From contig OY781921.1 in NCBI GenBank assembly GCA_963677245.1, positions 3,038,001-3,102,000 on the forward strand: a stretch of 64,000 nucleotides of DNA, written 5' to 3'. A model generated the notes under the pieces. It saw only the letters and a list, made by a program, of their open reading frames with translations, was not told where the DNA came from and ran no database searches. Shown piece by piece: positions 34,601-42,120 of this stretch (position 1 is the stretch's first letter; the number at the start of each line of letters is the position of its first letter). This DNA comes from Saccharicrinis sp963677245 (GTDB lineage Bacteria; Bacteroidota; Bacteroidia; Bacteroidales; Marinilabiliaceae). A program made the position numbers and the translations under genes.

Positions 34601-35157
34601 TTTTGCTTTACCAAATGGTTCCTCCAGATGTACCTACCAGTTTTGATGCTATGATTTTTAACGAAACAAGCATTTTACTTCGTTGGCAAGATGGCTCGTT
34701 AAATACTGAAGGCTACATTGTAGAACAGTTGATAGATGGTGAATTTGTTGAAATTGAAACGGTATTATTACCCAATAAATACCTGATGTTAAACGATCAA
34801 ACTCCTGCAACTACTTTCCAGTTCAGGGTAAAATCATTTAACGAAGGAGGAAGTTCTGCCTACACTGATCCTTTAGAGGCAACAACAGGAGGTACTACAA
34901 ATATCAAAGAGCTTAAAGCGGAGTTAAAAACGTATCCGAATCCGTTTAGCAATCAGTTATCTGTTGAAATTCCATCTTTTACCCAAAGTGCTATTATCCG
35001 AATAATCGATGCACAAGGAAAATCAGTGATAGAACAACAAGTAGAACTAGGAACAACAGTTCAACGCTTAAATACATCTGGTATTTCAAGCGGTATGTAT
35101 ATGATCGATTTAATATTCGACGATAAACATGCCGTAACAAAAGTGATTAAGAAATAA
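31672..35157 (+). CDS. T9SS-secreted BNR/sortilin-type propeller protein with fibronectin III and discoidin (F5/8 C) domains
   Basis: The ATG at 31672 is chosen because it begins the signal segment (MNKRSLLLATIGLILGLAIF); the frame is open for 30 codons further upstream. The product (1161 residues) has many BNR-type Asp-box repeats (YSDDEGATWTAA, YYSDDNGATY, YSNDEGATWVEK, KDGGETWTRS) forming one or two propellers to about residue 750, a fibronectin III domain, an F5/8 type C domain (AIDNDENTYWHTQYG near 860-890), a second fibronectin III domain, and a T9SS sorting domain (KTYPNPFSNQLSVEIP). It is a cell-surface or secreted glycan-binding or glycan-degrading protein by architecture; catalytic residues could not be assigned. 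Confidence 0.8.
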   Translation: MNKRSLLLATIGLILGLAIFYSSPFEVASDHEEEIGNEERPDAPVLEGEELEKFKKYVAERLQSNSLKSSSVSGESTYANGRLSGTWNAKISHTGWYGYRVDNSAYDSLHNVFYVVTYAGHLYKLEYENEVKWTLLNHKIVMNPTNNGTANPVFSGTLLDNDVFRLIRSNDDLGRMEYSDDEGATWTAATGAGIAQSWSNQICEISYNGKKRIVLHTYNANYHHIYYSDDNGATYTASSLSFPISTYDMKIAKPFYTNEVYMWVWNKSSKKIDIYKYNNTNEDFELKTNSSSTLLGTNLSSAAATYYNGYYHFYLSTVNSEYTVYYSNDEGATWVEKNAGRDKPFEILCPDKPNMLISGFEDMKLTTDYGATWNGFGYKLGWDMQHMRTYEMSNGNHITLVGLDFGCYVSETPENKDSYTWCNNGAWYAMHYDAASSQNFNSIYMANQDRGATAYADTAIDVNTKDIDGTDVLRVCYSKRETSAWTWFYYGRIKHQYNFTTGKTGGSAVFDGLGNWWAAPIVASPDPTEDAIYAAYGSNLQKFTYDESSNTITQSAHAYDFNSKYKSEIGGFGYSELNRDLWYVALNNGTFVYSKDGGETWTRSKFYGQTPKANDQYYNYPKNQIVIRASQIDTNKVYFAGVGNYFLISEDNGNYFSSKINGLNISRIRDFALSPDEQFIFAACGYGGAWVYSAENEKWYQMNDDPIPSVDFTDVEFIKSQNCVRFGTFGSGIIEFKLNNHFYPVDGPKNLAGIINNDNNIQLNWEDQSDDEDGFYIEKAIEGNFYRVDTLDANATQFEEAISEYEETMYYRVKAFKNDTASFATNVVIINTPKQGYISPDNWEIIDFSSEETSSEYSPVIYAIDNDENTYWHTQYGAAQPAHPHYITLDLGEEKGLAGFRYLPRQDGMSVGNVADYAVYVSNDTNNWGDAVVSGKLNSGSTIKEVLFNAMVYGRYVKFEALSSTSGDNYTSIAEFILLYQMVPPDVPTSFDAMIFNETSILLRWQDGSLNTEGYIVEQLIDGEFVEIETVLLPNKYLMLNDQTPATTFQFRVKSFNEGGSSAYTDPLEATTGGTTNIKELKAELKTYPNPFSNQLSVEIPSFTQSAIIRIIDAQGKSVIEQQVELGTTVQRLNTSGISSGMYMIDLIFDDKHAVTKVIKK

Positions 35158-35174
35158 GTTAAGAATATCAATTC

Positions 35175-35210
35175 AAATCCCCCTTGACACTTTATTATCA
35201 AGGGGGATTT
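35175..35210 (+). terminator. Intrinsic terminator after the second T9SS propeller gene
   Basis: A 13-bp perfect stem (AAATCCCCCTTGA with TCAAGGGGGATTT), 10-nt loop, T-tract. Confidence 0.88.
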
Positions 35211-35378
35211 TTGTTTAATTAGAATGCTTGTCTCACTTGAAGCTTTATTATAAACATACCAAATATTTAAATGTAAAATAAAAAGTGGCAAAGTGAGAAA
35301 ATACAACTTTTTTAGGCCTATCAAATCATTCAACTAATAGATAGAACATTTTTTTACAGTTAAGTATCAGTATGTATT

Positions 35379-35579
35379 ATGGACGGAAAAGAACGTAAGA
35401 ATATTAAACCCGGCATTGAAGTTGCCATTGTACTAAAACAGGATCAACGAAGTGGGAATCTCACATATGGTGTGGTAAAGGATTTACTTACCAAAAGCAG
35501 TTTTCATCCCCATGGTATCAAAGTTAGGTTAGAAGATGGTCAGGTTGGACGGGTGAAGAAAATTATTTCAGAGGACTAA
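35379..35579 (+). CDS. YwbE-family small protein (DUF2196)
   Basis: The 66-residue product is close to full length for the family and carries its signature: GIEVAIVLKQDQRSGNLTYGVVKDLLTKSSFHPHGIKVRL followed by VGRVKKI (quoted in two parts: GIEVAIVLKQDQ, then THE segment SFHPHGIKVRLEDG). YwbE proteins are soluble, of unknown function. Single gene, preceded by a 221-bp spacer that holds the upstream terminator. Confidence 0.85.
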   Translation: MDGKERKNIKPGIEVAIVLKQDQRSGNLTYGVVKDLLTKSSFHPHGIKVRLEDGQVGRVKKIISED

Positions 35580-35752
35580 AATATAAATCAGTATTTGGTA
35601 ATAAATGTAGCTAAGCTACTTTTTTAACCATTTAGTAAATATTCTATTCAATCATTATCAAATTAATCTTTTTTAGTCTTTACCCCCACTTTTTAATGCA
35701 ATTCTTAATTCAAAATGACTAATTTTGGCATTCTAACATTATTTTTTTATCT

Positions 35753-36469
35753 ATGATATATCTGGAAGCTGCAATTCATTTAAGAAAACTAATCGATAAA
35801 GCCAATCAACATTTACTTGAAACCAATAACGAGGGTTTAAAAGAAAAAAACAATATGCTGATTCGTACCAATTTTGGGAGTGAGGAATTGGTACAAATGG
35901 ATTCTTTTTCGAATAATTTTGTGGTTACCACTTTAAAGGAATATGCCAACTCCGAGGCTTGTGTAATTACCGACTTAGTTAGCATGATGCAGGATGGTAA
36001 AGAATTAACCTACTACCTTTTTAAAGCCTATCATTCTAAATTTGATAAAGGACTGGTATACTTTCAACTGATAGATAAGGAAACGCTGAAGCCCATTGGT
36101 AAATTGGAATTTAGTAACATCGAAGACAATATTTTCTACTTCATTGAGTCGCCAAAGACTGAAGAAAGCTCCTGTAATGCCATTGAAACAGATGAAAATA
36201 CAGCTAAAAATCCATGCATTGCCTTTTTAATAGGTCACATGGATGAAGATCGATTATTGTATGATATTCAGCGCTTAATTTTTGAAACAGCCAACAATGT
36301 GCAGAAACACAAAAACAGAAAGTTTAAATTCTTCATACAAATAAACAGGTTTGGAGGCAAACCCTCTCCTGAATTCCTTGCCAATATAGATGCCTTAAAA
36401 GAATTATATCAAAAGAAATTTAAAAAAGTTTATCCTAACTCCGATTTTATATTTGAATTGGATAAATAA
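35753..36469 (+). CDS. Conserved-looking cytoplasmic protein of unknown function (238 aa)
   Basis: I do not recognise the family. No signal peptide or membrane helix is seen. The N-terminal half has a helix (LEAAIHLRKLIDKANQHLLE) and beta strands around ELTYYLFKAYHS; the C-terminal half has DRLLYDIQRLIFETANN, a Lys-rich strand pair KFKFFIQINRF, and FGGKPSPEFLANIDALKELY. Transcription is probably from its own promoter in the 173-bp spacer upstream, though no clear TAnnTTTG match was found. Confidence 0.65.
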   Translation: MIYLEAAIHLRKLIDKANQHLLETNNEGLKEKNNMLIRTNFGSEELVQMDSFSNNFVVTTLKEYANSEACVITDLVSMMQDGKELTYYLFKAYHSKFDKGLVYFQLIDKETLKPIGKLEFSNIEDNIFYFIESPKTEESSCNAIETDENTAKNPCIAFLIGHMDEDRLLYDIQRLIFETANNVQKHKNRKFKFFIQINRFGGKPSPEFLANIDALKELYQKKFKKVYPNSDFIFELDK

Positions 36470-36528
36470 AGAATGGGGTAGTGGTAATTAGTTAATTCGC
36501 CATTAGTAACTAGCCTATATCTCCAATA

Positions 36529-36598
36529 ACTATTTACTGAAGACTGTAGACTGATAACTGCCGACTGCTAACTGATAACTGTTTACTGAACATTGTCA
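36529..36598. repeat. Degenerate heptamer tandem repeat (ACTGNNN), about ten units
   Basis: Successive 7-nt units from 36536: ACTGAAG, ACTGTAG, ACTGATA, ACTGCCG, ACTGCTA, ACTGATA, ACTGTTT, ACTGAAC, ATTGTCA, with ACTATTT before them. The first four bases are conserved and the last three vary. It is intergenic, ending about 55 bp upstream of the next start codon. Confidence 0.7.
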
Positions 36599-36652
36599 CT
36601 GTAATATAAATTTCGCATTTTTGCAGCCTTGTTAATTAACAAACAAAAGGAT

Positions 36653-37051
36653 ATGGCAGCAATTATGAACCTCGAAGAACTTCACTTCCTGGGCATTAAA
36701 GTGGTTTATAAAGATTTAGTAGATCAAGGATACGAAGTATTGAATGTTAGAAAGGAGTTAGATGTAAATCCACAAATTCTAGCCAAAAAAGACGATCAGT
36801 TTCATATGATAGTGGTTAAAACCGGCTACTATCCCGAAATGGGCATCATCCTTCCCGAAATTATTGAGCAGGTTCGCGAATTAGGTAAAAAACACAATGC
36901 ATCCTGTTGGTATGGCAGCGTGGGTATTGCCAATGCCAATGGTCAAACCGAAGAAGAAATGGCTCGTCCGGTACCAGGAGGTGAATTCTATATCAATTAC
37001 CAAGGCATCAGACCCTTCCCCGCAAAAATAGAAAAGCGAAACAAAGCATAA
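36653..37051 (+). CDS. Conserved Bacteroidota-type cytoplasmic protein of unknown function (132 aa)
   Basis: The ATG at 36653 is preferred to a TTG at 36629. The product is soluble, with strands such as FLGIKVVYKDLVDQGYEVLN and DDQFHMIVVKTGYYPEMG and a C-terminal WYGSVGIANANGQ ... PGGEFYINYQGIRPF. The fold looks like a small restriction-endonuclease-like or accessory alpha/beta domain, but this is a guess. It heads an apparent operon with the 2-TM protein (43 nt gap), the TlpA-like protein, dusB and ogt. Confidence 0.6.
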   Translation: MAAIMNLEELHFLGIKVVYKDLVDQGYEVLNVRKELDVNPQILAKKDDQFHMIVVKTGYYPEMGIILPEIIEQVRELGKKHNASCWYGSVGIANANGQTEEEMARPVPGGEFYINYQGIRPFPAKIEKRNKA

Positions 37052-37094
37052 GCTTTAGTTGTTACATTTTAGGGATTTACAAAAACAATCATCA

Positions 37095-37745
37095 ATGAAT
37101 TGGAAGGATTTTCTTGCCTTTGTTAAAAAAAACAGAATGATCATTTACGCTATTCTGGGCGTAACTTTATTACTACAGGTATGTAGTCGAAACATGCTAC
37201 CTACCGACAAAAGTACAGTACCTCAACCAAGCGAAATAACCACACAGGAACCTGGAATTATTGAAAATTTTCAAGAACCAGAGCCGCAACCTGCCAACGA
37301 TTACTCTACAATTATGCTAATGGTTGGTGCGGTATTATTGTTTTTTGTGGCTAAAAAATACGGTTGGATCGATAAGCTATTTCCGAAGGTGGTAATTTTT
37401 AAAGTGGATTACTTTAAACAAAAGCAGAATAATAATCTGGTATTACGAGCCTTTATCATTAACAAAACAGCGCTGTCTATTTCTTTTAATAATCCCACGC
37501 TTACTTTTTACAATGGAAACCAAAAACGTTCGTTTGTTATTAAGAACATAGGCGGTCAAAATTATTTTCCCATAACCTTAACCCCTGGAACAGGTCATAA
37601 ATTTACAATTGATGCCCAGAAATTCTATGATAATGTGGAGGGACTAAACAGCTACAAAACATTGCGAATGGAAGTAGCCAGCACAAGCGGAAAAACATAC
37701 AAAAGTATGAAATGGCCAGTTTGGCTAACATTTAGAAAATTATAG
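37095..37745 (+). CDS. Two-TM membrane protein of unknown function
   Basis: The ATG at 37095 (MNWKDFLAFVKKN) is preferred to a TTG at 37059. Two hydrophobic helices (about residues 14-33, MIIYAILGVTLLLQVCS; and 74-93, IMLMVGAVLLFFVA) flank a Pro/Glu-rich loop. A C-terminal soluble beta domain follows (NNLVLRAFIINKTALSISF, PITLTPGTGHKFTIDAQKF) that resembles a small immunoglobulin-like fold. It ends 3 nt before the TlpA-like gene and is surely co-transcribed with it. Function unknown. Confidence 0.65.
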   Translation: MNWKDFLAFVKKNRMIIYAILGVTLLLQVCSRNMLPTDKSTVPQPSEITTQEPGIIENFQEPEPQPANDYSTIMLMVGAVLLFFVAKKYGWIDKLFPKVVIFKVDYFKQKQNNNLVLRAFIINKTALSISFNNPTLTFYNGNQKRSFVIKNIGGQNYFPITLTPGTGHKFTIDAQKFYDNVEGLNSYKTLRMEVASTSGKTYKSMKWPVWLTFRKL

Positions 37746-37748
37746 AGG

Positions 37749-38351
37749 ATGGGGAACATTTTAAAAGAACAATGGAAGCGATACCGTGCGGGCAAGTCAA
37801 AAATTGGCGTTGCCTTCGATATCTTATTTATTGTGCTGTTTATAGCCATGATTATTCCCAGTAGCAGAAAAAACATCTCATCTGTTATTATAAAATTTAC
37901 GATGTCTTCGCCTGCTGAAAAAGTAAACAGGGAAGAGCTTTCCAAAACAGATTACAACTGGCAGTATAAAACCTTGCAAGGAGAAACAAAAAATTTTGCC
38001 GACTTAAAGGGAAAAGTAATCTTCTTTAATTTATGGGCCACATGGTGTCCGCCATGCATAGCCGAGTTTCCAGAGATTAACGAATTATATGAGTCCTATG
38101 GAGATAAAGTAGAATTTGTTTTAATCAGTAATGAAGAAGCAGGCCATGTAAAAGCTTTTTTAGATAAAAAAGGTTTTTCCATTCCATCCAACATTCCAAT
38201 ACAGCGTACTCCTGAGAAGTTAAGTAGCAAAAGTATTCCGGCTACTTTTATCATCTCTAAAAATGGAGAAATAGTGGTAAAAAAACTGGGAGCCGCCAAA
38301 TGGAATAGTGATAAAACCCATGCCTTACTAGATAAATTAATTGCAGAGTAG
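37749..38351 (+). CDS. TlpA-like membrane-anchored thioredoxin
   Basis: The 200-residue protein has a membrane helix at about residues 22-38 and a thioredoxin fold with the redox motif WCPPC (C100, C103) in FFNLWATWCPPCIAEFPEIN and a cis-Pro in KSIPATFII. Members of this family reduce or isomerise disulfides on the periplasmic side, for example in cytochrome c maturation. Its stop codon shares one base with the dusB GTG start, so the two are translationally coupled despite unrelated functions. Confidence 0.88.
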   Translation: MGNILKEQWKRYRAGKSKIGVAFDILFIVLFIAMIIPSSRKNISSVIIKFTMSSPAEKVNREELSKTDYNWQYKTLQGETKNFADLKGKVIFFNLWATWCPPCIAEFPEINELYESYGDKVEFVLISNEEAGHVKAFLDKKGFSIPSNIPIQRTPEKLSSKSIPATFIISKNGEIVVKKLGAAKWNSDKTHALLDKLIAE

Positions 38352-39367
38352 TGAAGATTGGAAATTTAGAACTCAGACAACACCCCCTTCTTTTAGCGCC
38401 CATGGAGGATGTAACCGATCCTTCGTTTAGGTTATTGTGTAAAAAATATGGTGCCGATTTAATGTATACCGAATTTGTTTCGGCTGATGCCTTAATCAGA
38501 AGCATTGAAAAAACACAACGTAAGCTCAAAATATTCGACGAAGAACGTCCTGTTGGCATTCAGCTTTATGGCAAAGATGTAGACGCCATGGTTGAAGCAG
38601 CTAAAATAGCCGAAGAGGCAAAGCCCGAATTAATTGATATTAACTTTGGATGCCCGGTTAAAAAAATTGCCACCAAAGGAGCCGGTGCCGGTATGCTCAG
38701 AGATATTCCCAAGATGATTGAGATGACCTCCAAAATTGTGGAAGCAGTCAACCTTCCGGTTACTGTAAAAACACGCTTGGGTTGGGATGAGGATTCTAAG
38801 ATTATTGTAGACGTTGCCGAAAAATTACAGGACACAGGCATTAAAGCGCTGACTATTCACGGTAGAACACGTGCACAAATGTACAATGGAGACGCAGATT
38901 GGTCCTTAATTGGTGCAGTTAAAAACAACCCTCGTATGCATATTCCTATTATTGGGAATGGTGATTTAACAAGTCCGCAAAAAGCCAAAACTTACCTCGA
39001 TCGTTATGGCGTTGATGCTTTAATGGTTGGTCGCCCGTCTATTGGTCGCCCTTGGATTTTTAGAGAAATACGTCATTACTTAGATACCGGAAAATTACTG
39101 GAATTACCCAAAATACCGGAACATGTAGCTATGATTCGCGAGCATCTGGAGAATAGTGTTGAATGGTTAGGCGAACGTAGGGGCATTTTGCATATGCGCC
39201 GACACTTAGCCATCTCTTTTAAAGGATTAAGAGATTTCAGAGATTTAAAAATAAAAATGTTGCGAGCCAATACCCTGGATGAAATTCACGATTGCCTAAA
39301 TGAAATTGCCACGAAATACGCCGATGCTGTTTCTTTAGTTGAATCATTCGAAGATGGCAACAAGTAA
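38351..39367 (+). CDS. dusB: tRNA dihydrouridine synthase, DusB type
   Basis: The 338-residue flavoenzyme reduces uridines in the tRNA D-loop. It begins at GTG (38351). Motifs: LLAPMEDVTDPSFRLLCKKY for FMN binding, DINFGCPVKKIATKGAGAGML with the catalytic Cys near residue 101, TVKTRLGWD, IHGRTRAQMYNGDADW and GNGDLTSP. Length and motifs are those of DusB. It overlaps the TlpA-like gene upstream by 1 nt and the ogt gene downstream by 14 nt. Confidence 0.93.
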   Translation: MKIGNLELRQHPLLLAPMEDVTDPSFRLLCKKYGADLMYTEFVSADALIRSIEKTQRKLKIFDEERPVGIQLYGKDVDAMVEAAKIAEEAKPELIDINFGCPVKKIATKGAGAGMLRDIPKMIEMTSKIVEAVNLPVTVKTRLGWDEDSKIIVDVAEKLQDTGIKALTIHGRTRAQMYNGDADWSLIGAVKNNPRMHIPIIGNGDLTSPQKAKTYLDRYGVDALMVGRPSIGRPWIFREIRHYLDTGKLLELPKIPEHVAMIREHLENSVEWLGERRGILHMRRHLAISFKGLRDFRDLKIKMLRANTLDEIHDCLNEIATKYADAVSLVESFEDGNK

Positions 39368-39899
39368 TAAGCATATTTACATACGCTATTTCTCCTCACC
39401 GATAGGCGATTTAATTATAGGTTCATTTAATGATCAACTTTGTTTATGCGATTGGCTTTACCGCAAAAAACGAAAAGAGATTGACCTGCGCCTGCAAAAG
39501 TTTTTTAATGCCTCTTATATTGAAGAGCAAACAAGTATCCACACTGAAACCATTGCTCAATTAAACGCCTATTTTAATAAGGAATTAAACCAATTTGATT
39601 TACCATTGCTCTTTGCAGGTACTACATTTCAAATACAGGTTTGGAATAAACTTCAGGAAATACCCTATGGCACTACCCAAAGTTACCTTCAACTTGCAAA
39701 GAGCATGGGTGATGAAAAAACAATAAGAGCTGTTGCAACAGCCAATGGAGCCAATGCCATATCCATCATTGTACCTTGCCATCGAATTATAGGTACAGAT
39801 GGTTCTTTAGTAGGTTATGCCGGTGGATTAGAAGCTAAACGAAAATTACTACTTCTTGAAAATGTAAGGAATGAATCAGAACAGTTATCTTTCTTTTAA
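39354..39899 (+). CDS. ogt: Methylated-DNA--protein-cysteine methyltransferase
   Basis: The ATG at 39354 (MATSNKHIYIRYFSSPIG) is preferred; an ATG at 39339 would add five residues. The 181-residue suicide enzyme removes alkyl groups from O6-alkylguanine in DNA. The acceptor Cys is in IIVPCHRIIG, and the DNA-binding helix precedes it (IPYGTTQSYLQLAKSMG, RAVATANGANA). C-terminal GYAGGLEAKRKLLLLE is canonical. It ends 15 nt inside the convergent gene on the other strand. Confidence 0.93.
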   Translation: MATSNKHIYIRYFSSPIGDLIIGSFNDQLCLCDWLYRKKRKEIDLRLQKFFNASYIEEQTSIHTETIAQLNAYFNKELNQFDLPLLFAGTTFQIQVWNKLQEIPYGTTQSYLQLAKSMGDEKTIRAVATANGANAISIIVPCHRIIGTDGSLVGYAGGLEAKRKLLLLENVRNESEQLSFF

Positions 39900-40310
39900 A
39901 ACATATTGTAGCTGTTCTAATCTTTCTTCAAATACCTCATTGGATTCCTTTATACCTAGTAATTTTCTTGCCTGTTCTATTGTAGAACAATATTCGTAAT
40001 TAAAAGAACCCTTTAATTCGAACTGATACAAGTAAGAAGTTGCAGTAGACACGGGGTCGTCGATTAAGAAAACATTGAGATAATTTTTCTTAACCACTTC
40101 TTTCCTGAACCTGACTAATTCATCCAGATTATTTAGAGCTCCTTTGGCATTAATAGCTCTGGCATCTGTAAGCACTTTTTCAACTAAAGTCCAAGCAGGA
40201 TCTTTCATTAGTTTTTCCATATACTTTTTGTAATGGCCTAACGAAAAGTCTTCCATATAGCGCTGAATAAGTAGTCCTTCCTTTGGAAATATTTCATATT
40301 TAATAATCAT
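39885..40310 (-). CDS. Small STAS/SpoIIAA-like cytoplasmic protein of unknown function
   Basis: From the ATG at 40310 the product is 141 residues (a TTG at 40337 would add nine). It shows alternating strands and helices: MIIKYEIFPKEGLLIQRYMED, LVEKVLTDARAINAKGALNN, NVFLIDDPVSTATSYLYQFEL, then an acidic C-terminal helix with SNEVFEERLEQLQ. The pattern resembles SpoIIAA/STAS-like proteins common in Bacteroidota. Its 3' end overlaps that of ogt by 15 nt on the opposite strand. Confidence 0.6.
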   Translation of the reverse strand: MIIKYEIFPKEGLLIQRYMEDFSLGHYKKYMEKLMKDPAWTLVEKVLTDARAINAKGALNNLDELVRFRKEVVKKNYLNVFLIDDPVSTATSYLYQFELKGSFNYEYCSTIEQARKLLGIKESNEVFEERLEQLQYVLKER

Positions 40311-40391
40311 GTATACAAAATATAAAAACATCTCCAAAGGGTAAAAATTATTCCTTAAAAAGCACTTGCTTTAAGCTGTAACGCGAATGAT

Positions 40392-41894
40392 TTATAGTTT
40401 AAAATAAGATACTACCTCTTTTAACTTATCTGCTTGTGCCGATAATTCCTCAGAACTTGCGGCTAATTCTTCACCTGAAGCGGCGTTTTGCTGAGTTAAA
40501 ACATTTAATTGTTGCAGTGCATTATTTACTTGCTTGGCACCCATGTCCTGCTCAATACTGGCCGAAGAAATTTCCCTAACCAATTCATTTGTTTTTTCTA
40601 CATCAGGTAAAATAGAAATCATTTGATCTCCGGCAATAGTAGCCACATGCAGTCCTCCTTCAACTAACGCTGCAATTTCATCAGCTGCCACTTTACTTCT
40701 TTCTGCCAACTTGCGTACTTCGGTAGCCACTACAGCAAAACCTTTTCCATGTTCTCCTGAACTGGCTGCCTCAACCGCTGCATTTAATGCCAGGATATTA
40801 GTTTGAAAAGCGATTTCTGTAATGACAGATGTTTTGGTAGCGATATCCTGATTTGCCTGTATAGTTTGTTGTGTTTTTTCTGCCACATCATCAATACTAG
40901 CTTTTGCTTTCGATGAATAGTCTTCAGTTATCTTTGAATTTTCACTATTACTATTGATATTAGATACCATTTCTTCCATGGTAGAAGAAATTTCCTCAAC
41001 CGAAGAAGCCTGTTCATTAGCTGATTGATTTAATTGTTGTGAAGAACTATTTAATTGATGACTCGCTCCTAAGATATTATCTGACCCGGTCTGGATTTCT
41101 CCAATAATTAATTTTAATCGTCGAGCCATTTCTGTCATCGATTTCATAGCTCCAACATACGATTTCTTAAACTCAAAGTTTAACTCTCCTTCAGCTACTT
41201 TACGGGCAATTTCCTCAACCTCTGCAGGCTCACCTCCCAATTGCCTCAAAATACCACGAATAATAAAAAATGCTAGGATTCCCAATGCAACAATAGCCAA
41301 GACTATAATAATAATCGTTTGAATAATGGTTCTACTATATATTGCATCAGCCTGAGATTTAATCTCATTGGAAATATCCAATTGTACCTGAATTAACTCG
41401 GCAACCTTACCTGAATAAGGATCGATGGTTTGATATAGCTCATTCTTAATTAACTCATCCAACTCGGCTACCGTTTCTTCCGACTCCCCTTTCTTGATAA
41501 TTTCAACTAAGTTAAAGTAGGTCTGCTTTGACACTTGACGCAATGCCATAGCCTCATCCCGTAATGCCGCTTCCTTTGTATCAAAATCCTTTTTCTCATA
41601 AGCATTCCAGTTTTCGCTTACCACAACTGTTGCCTGCTTAAGCTGATCTAGTGCATCTTCCCATTCCATTAAACCATGTAAAGCTTTATGAGCGACATCA
41701 ACAACTGTAACTGCATAGGCATCAGCTACATTTTTTAGTTGAGCCAAAGGAATAACCCTTTCCTCATACATTGTATTGACACCTTTATTAACAGTTCTTA
41801 AACTAAGAATACTTAAAACACCAATCAGAGCAGTTATCACTAGGCCCAAACCAATCACCAACCTTAACTTGGTTTGCATTTTTACACTTTTCAT
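40392..41894 (-). CDS. Methyl-accepting chemotaxis protein
   Basis: The 500-residue receptor has a first membrane helix (about 10-31), a four-helix-bundle sensor domain (about 32-185), a second helix (about 190-213; IIQTIIIIVLAIVALGILAFF), a HAMP domain (about 214-265) and a cytoplasmic signalling coiled coil. The hairpin tip reads FQTNILALNAAVEAASSGEH and continues GKGFAVVATEVRKLAERS; SSG replaces the usual RAG. No CheA, CheW or methyltransferase genes are nearby. It is monocistronic with a 226-bp upstream spacer in which I see no clear promoter. Confidence 0.93.
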   Translation of the reverse strand: MKSVKMQTKLRLVIGLGLVITALIGVLSILSLRTVNKGVNTMYEERVIPLAQLKNVADAYAVTVVDVAHKALHGLMEWEDALDQLKQATVVVSENWNAYEKKDFDTKEAALRDEAMALRQVSKQTYFNLVEIIKKGESEETVAELDELIKNELYQTIDPYSGKVAELIQVQLDISNEIKSQADAIYSRTIIQTIIIIVLAIVALGILAFFIIRGILRQLGGEPAEVEEIARKVAEGELNFEFKKSYVGAMKSMTEMARRLKLIIGEIQTGSDNILGASHQLNSSSQQLNQSANEQASSVEEISSTMEEMVSNINSNSENSKITEDYSSKAKASIDDVAEKTQQTIQANQDIATKTSVITEIAFQTNILALNAAVEAASSGEHGKGFAVVATEVRKLAERSKVAADEIAALVEGGLHVATIAGDQMISILPDVEKTNELVREISSASIEQDMGAKQVNNALQQLNVLTQQNAASGEELAASSEELSAQADKLKEVVSYFKL

Positions 41895-42120
41895 CCGTTC
41901 AATTCGTTTGTTCTATTAGACAGATGATGTGTACGATATGAAAGAGATCATGTTTCGCTGCATTTGCGCACTCTTTTGCTTTAATAGATAGTGTAGTATC
42001 TACACATTAGTATATGTGCAGGTTTTAATTAATCATGTAAAAATAATTTTAACATTAATTAACTCTTGGTACTAAAACCTTCCTCTTTTATAAGATATTA
42101 ACGAAAAGTAAATTGATGTA

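Noticed and set aside
36529..36598. Short CRISPR-like array
   Set aside because: Units are 7 nt with no separate spacers, and there are no cas genes; it is a degenerate tandem repeat.
37059..37094. TTG start extending the two-TM protein by 12 residues
   Set aside because: The added residues are not membrane-leader-like and the ATG at 37095 gives a natural cytoplasmic start. The same reasoning applies to the TTG at 36629 and the TTG at 2471.
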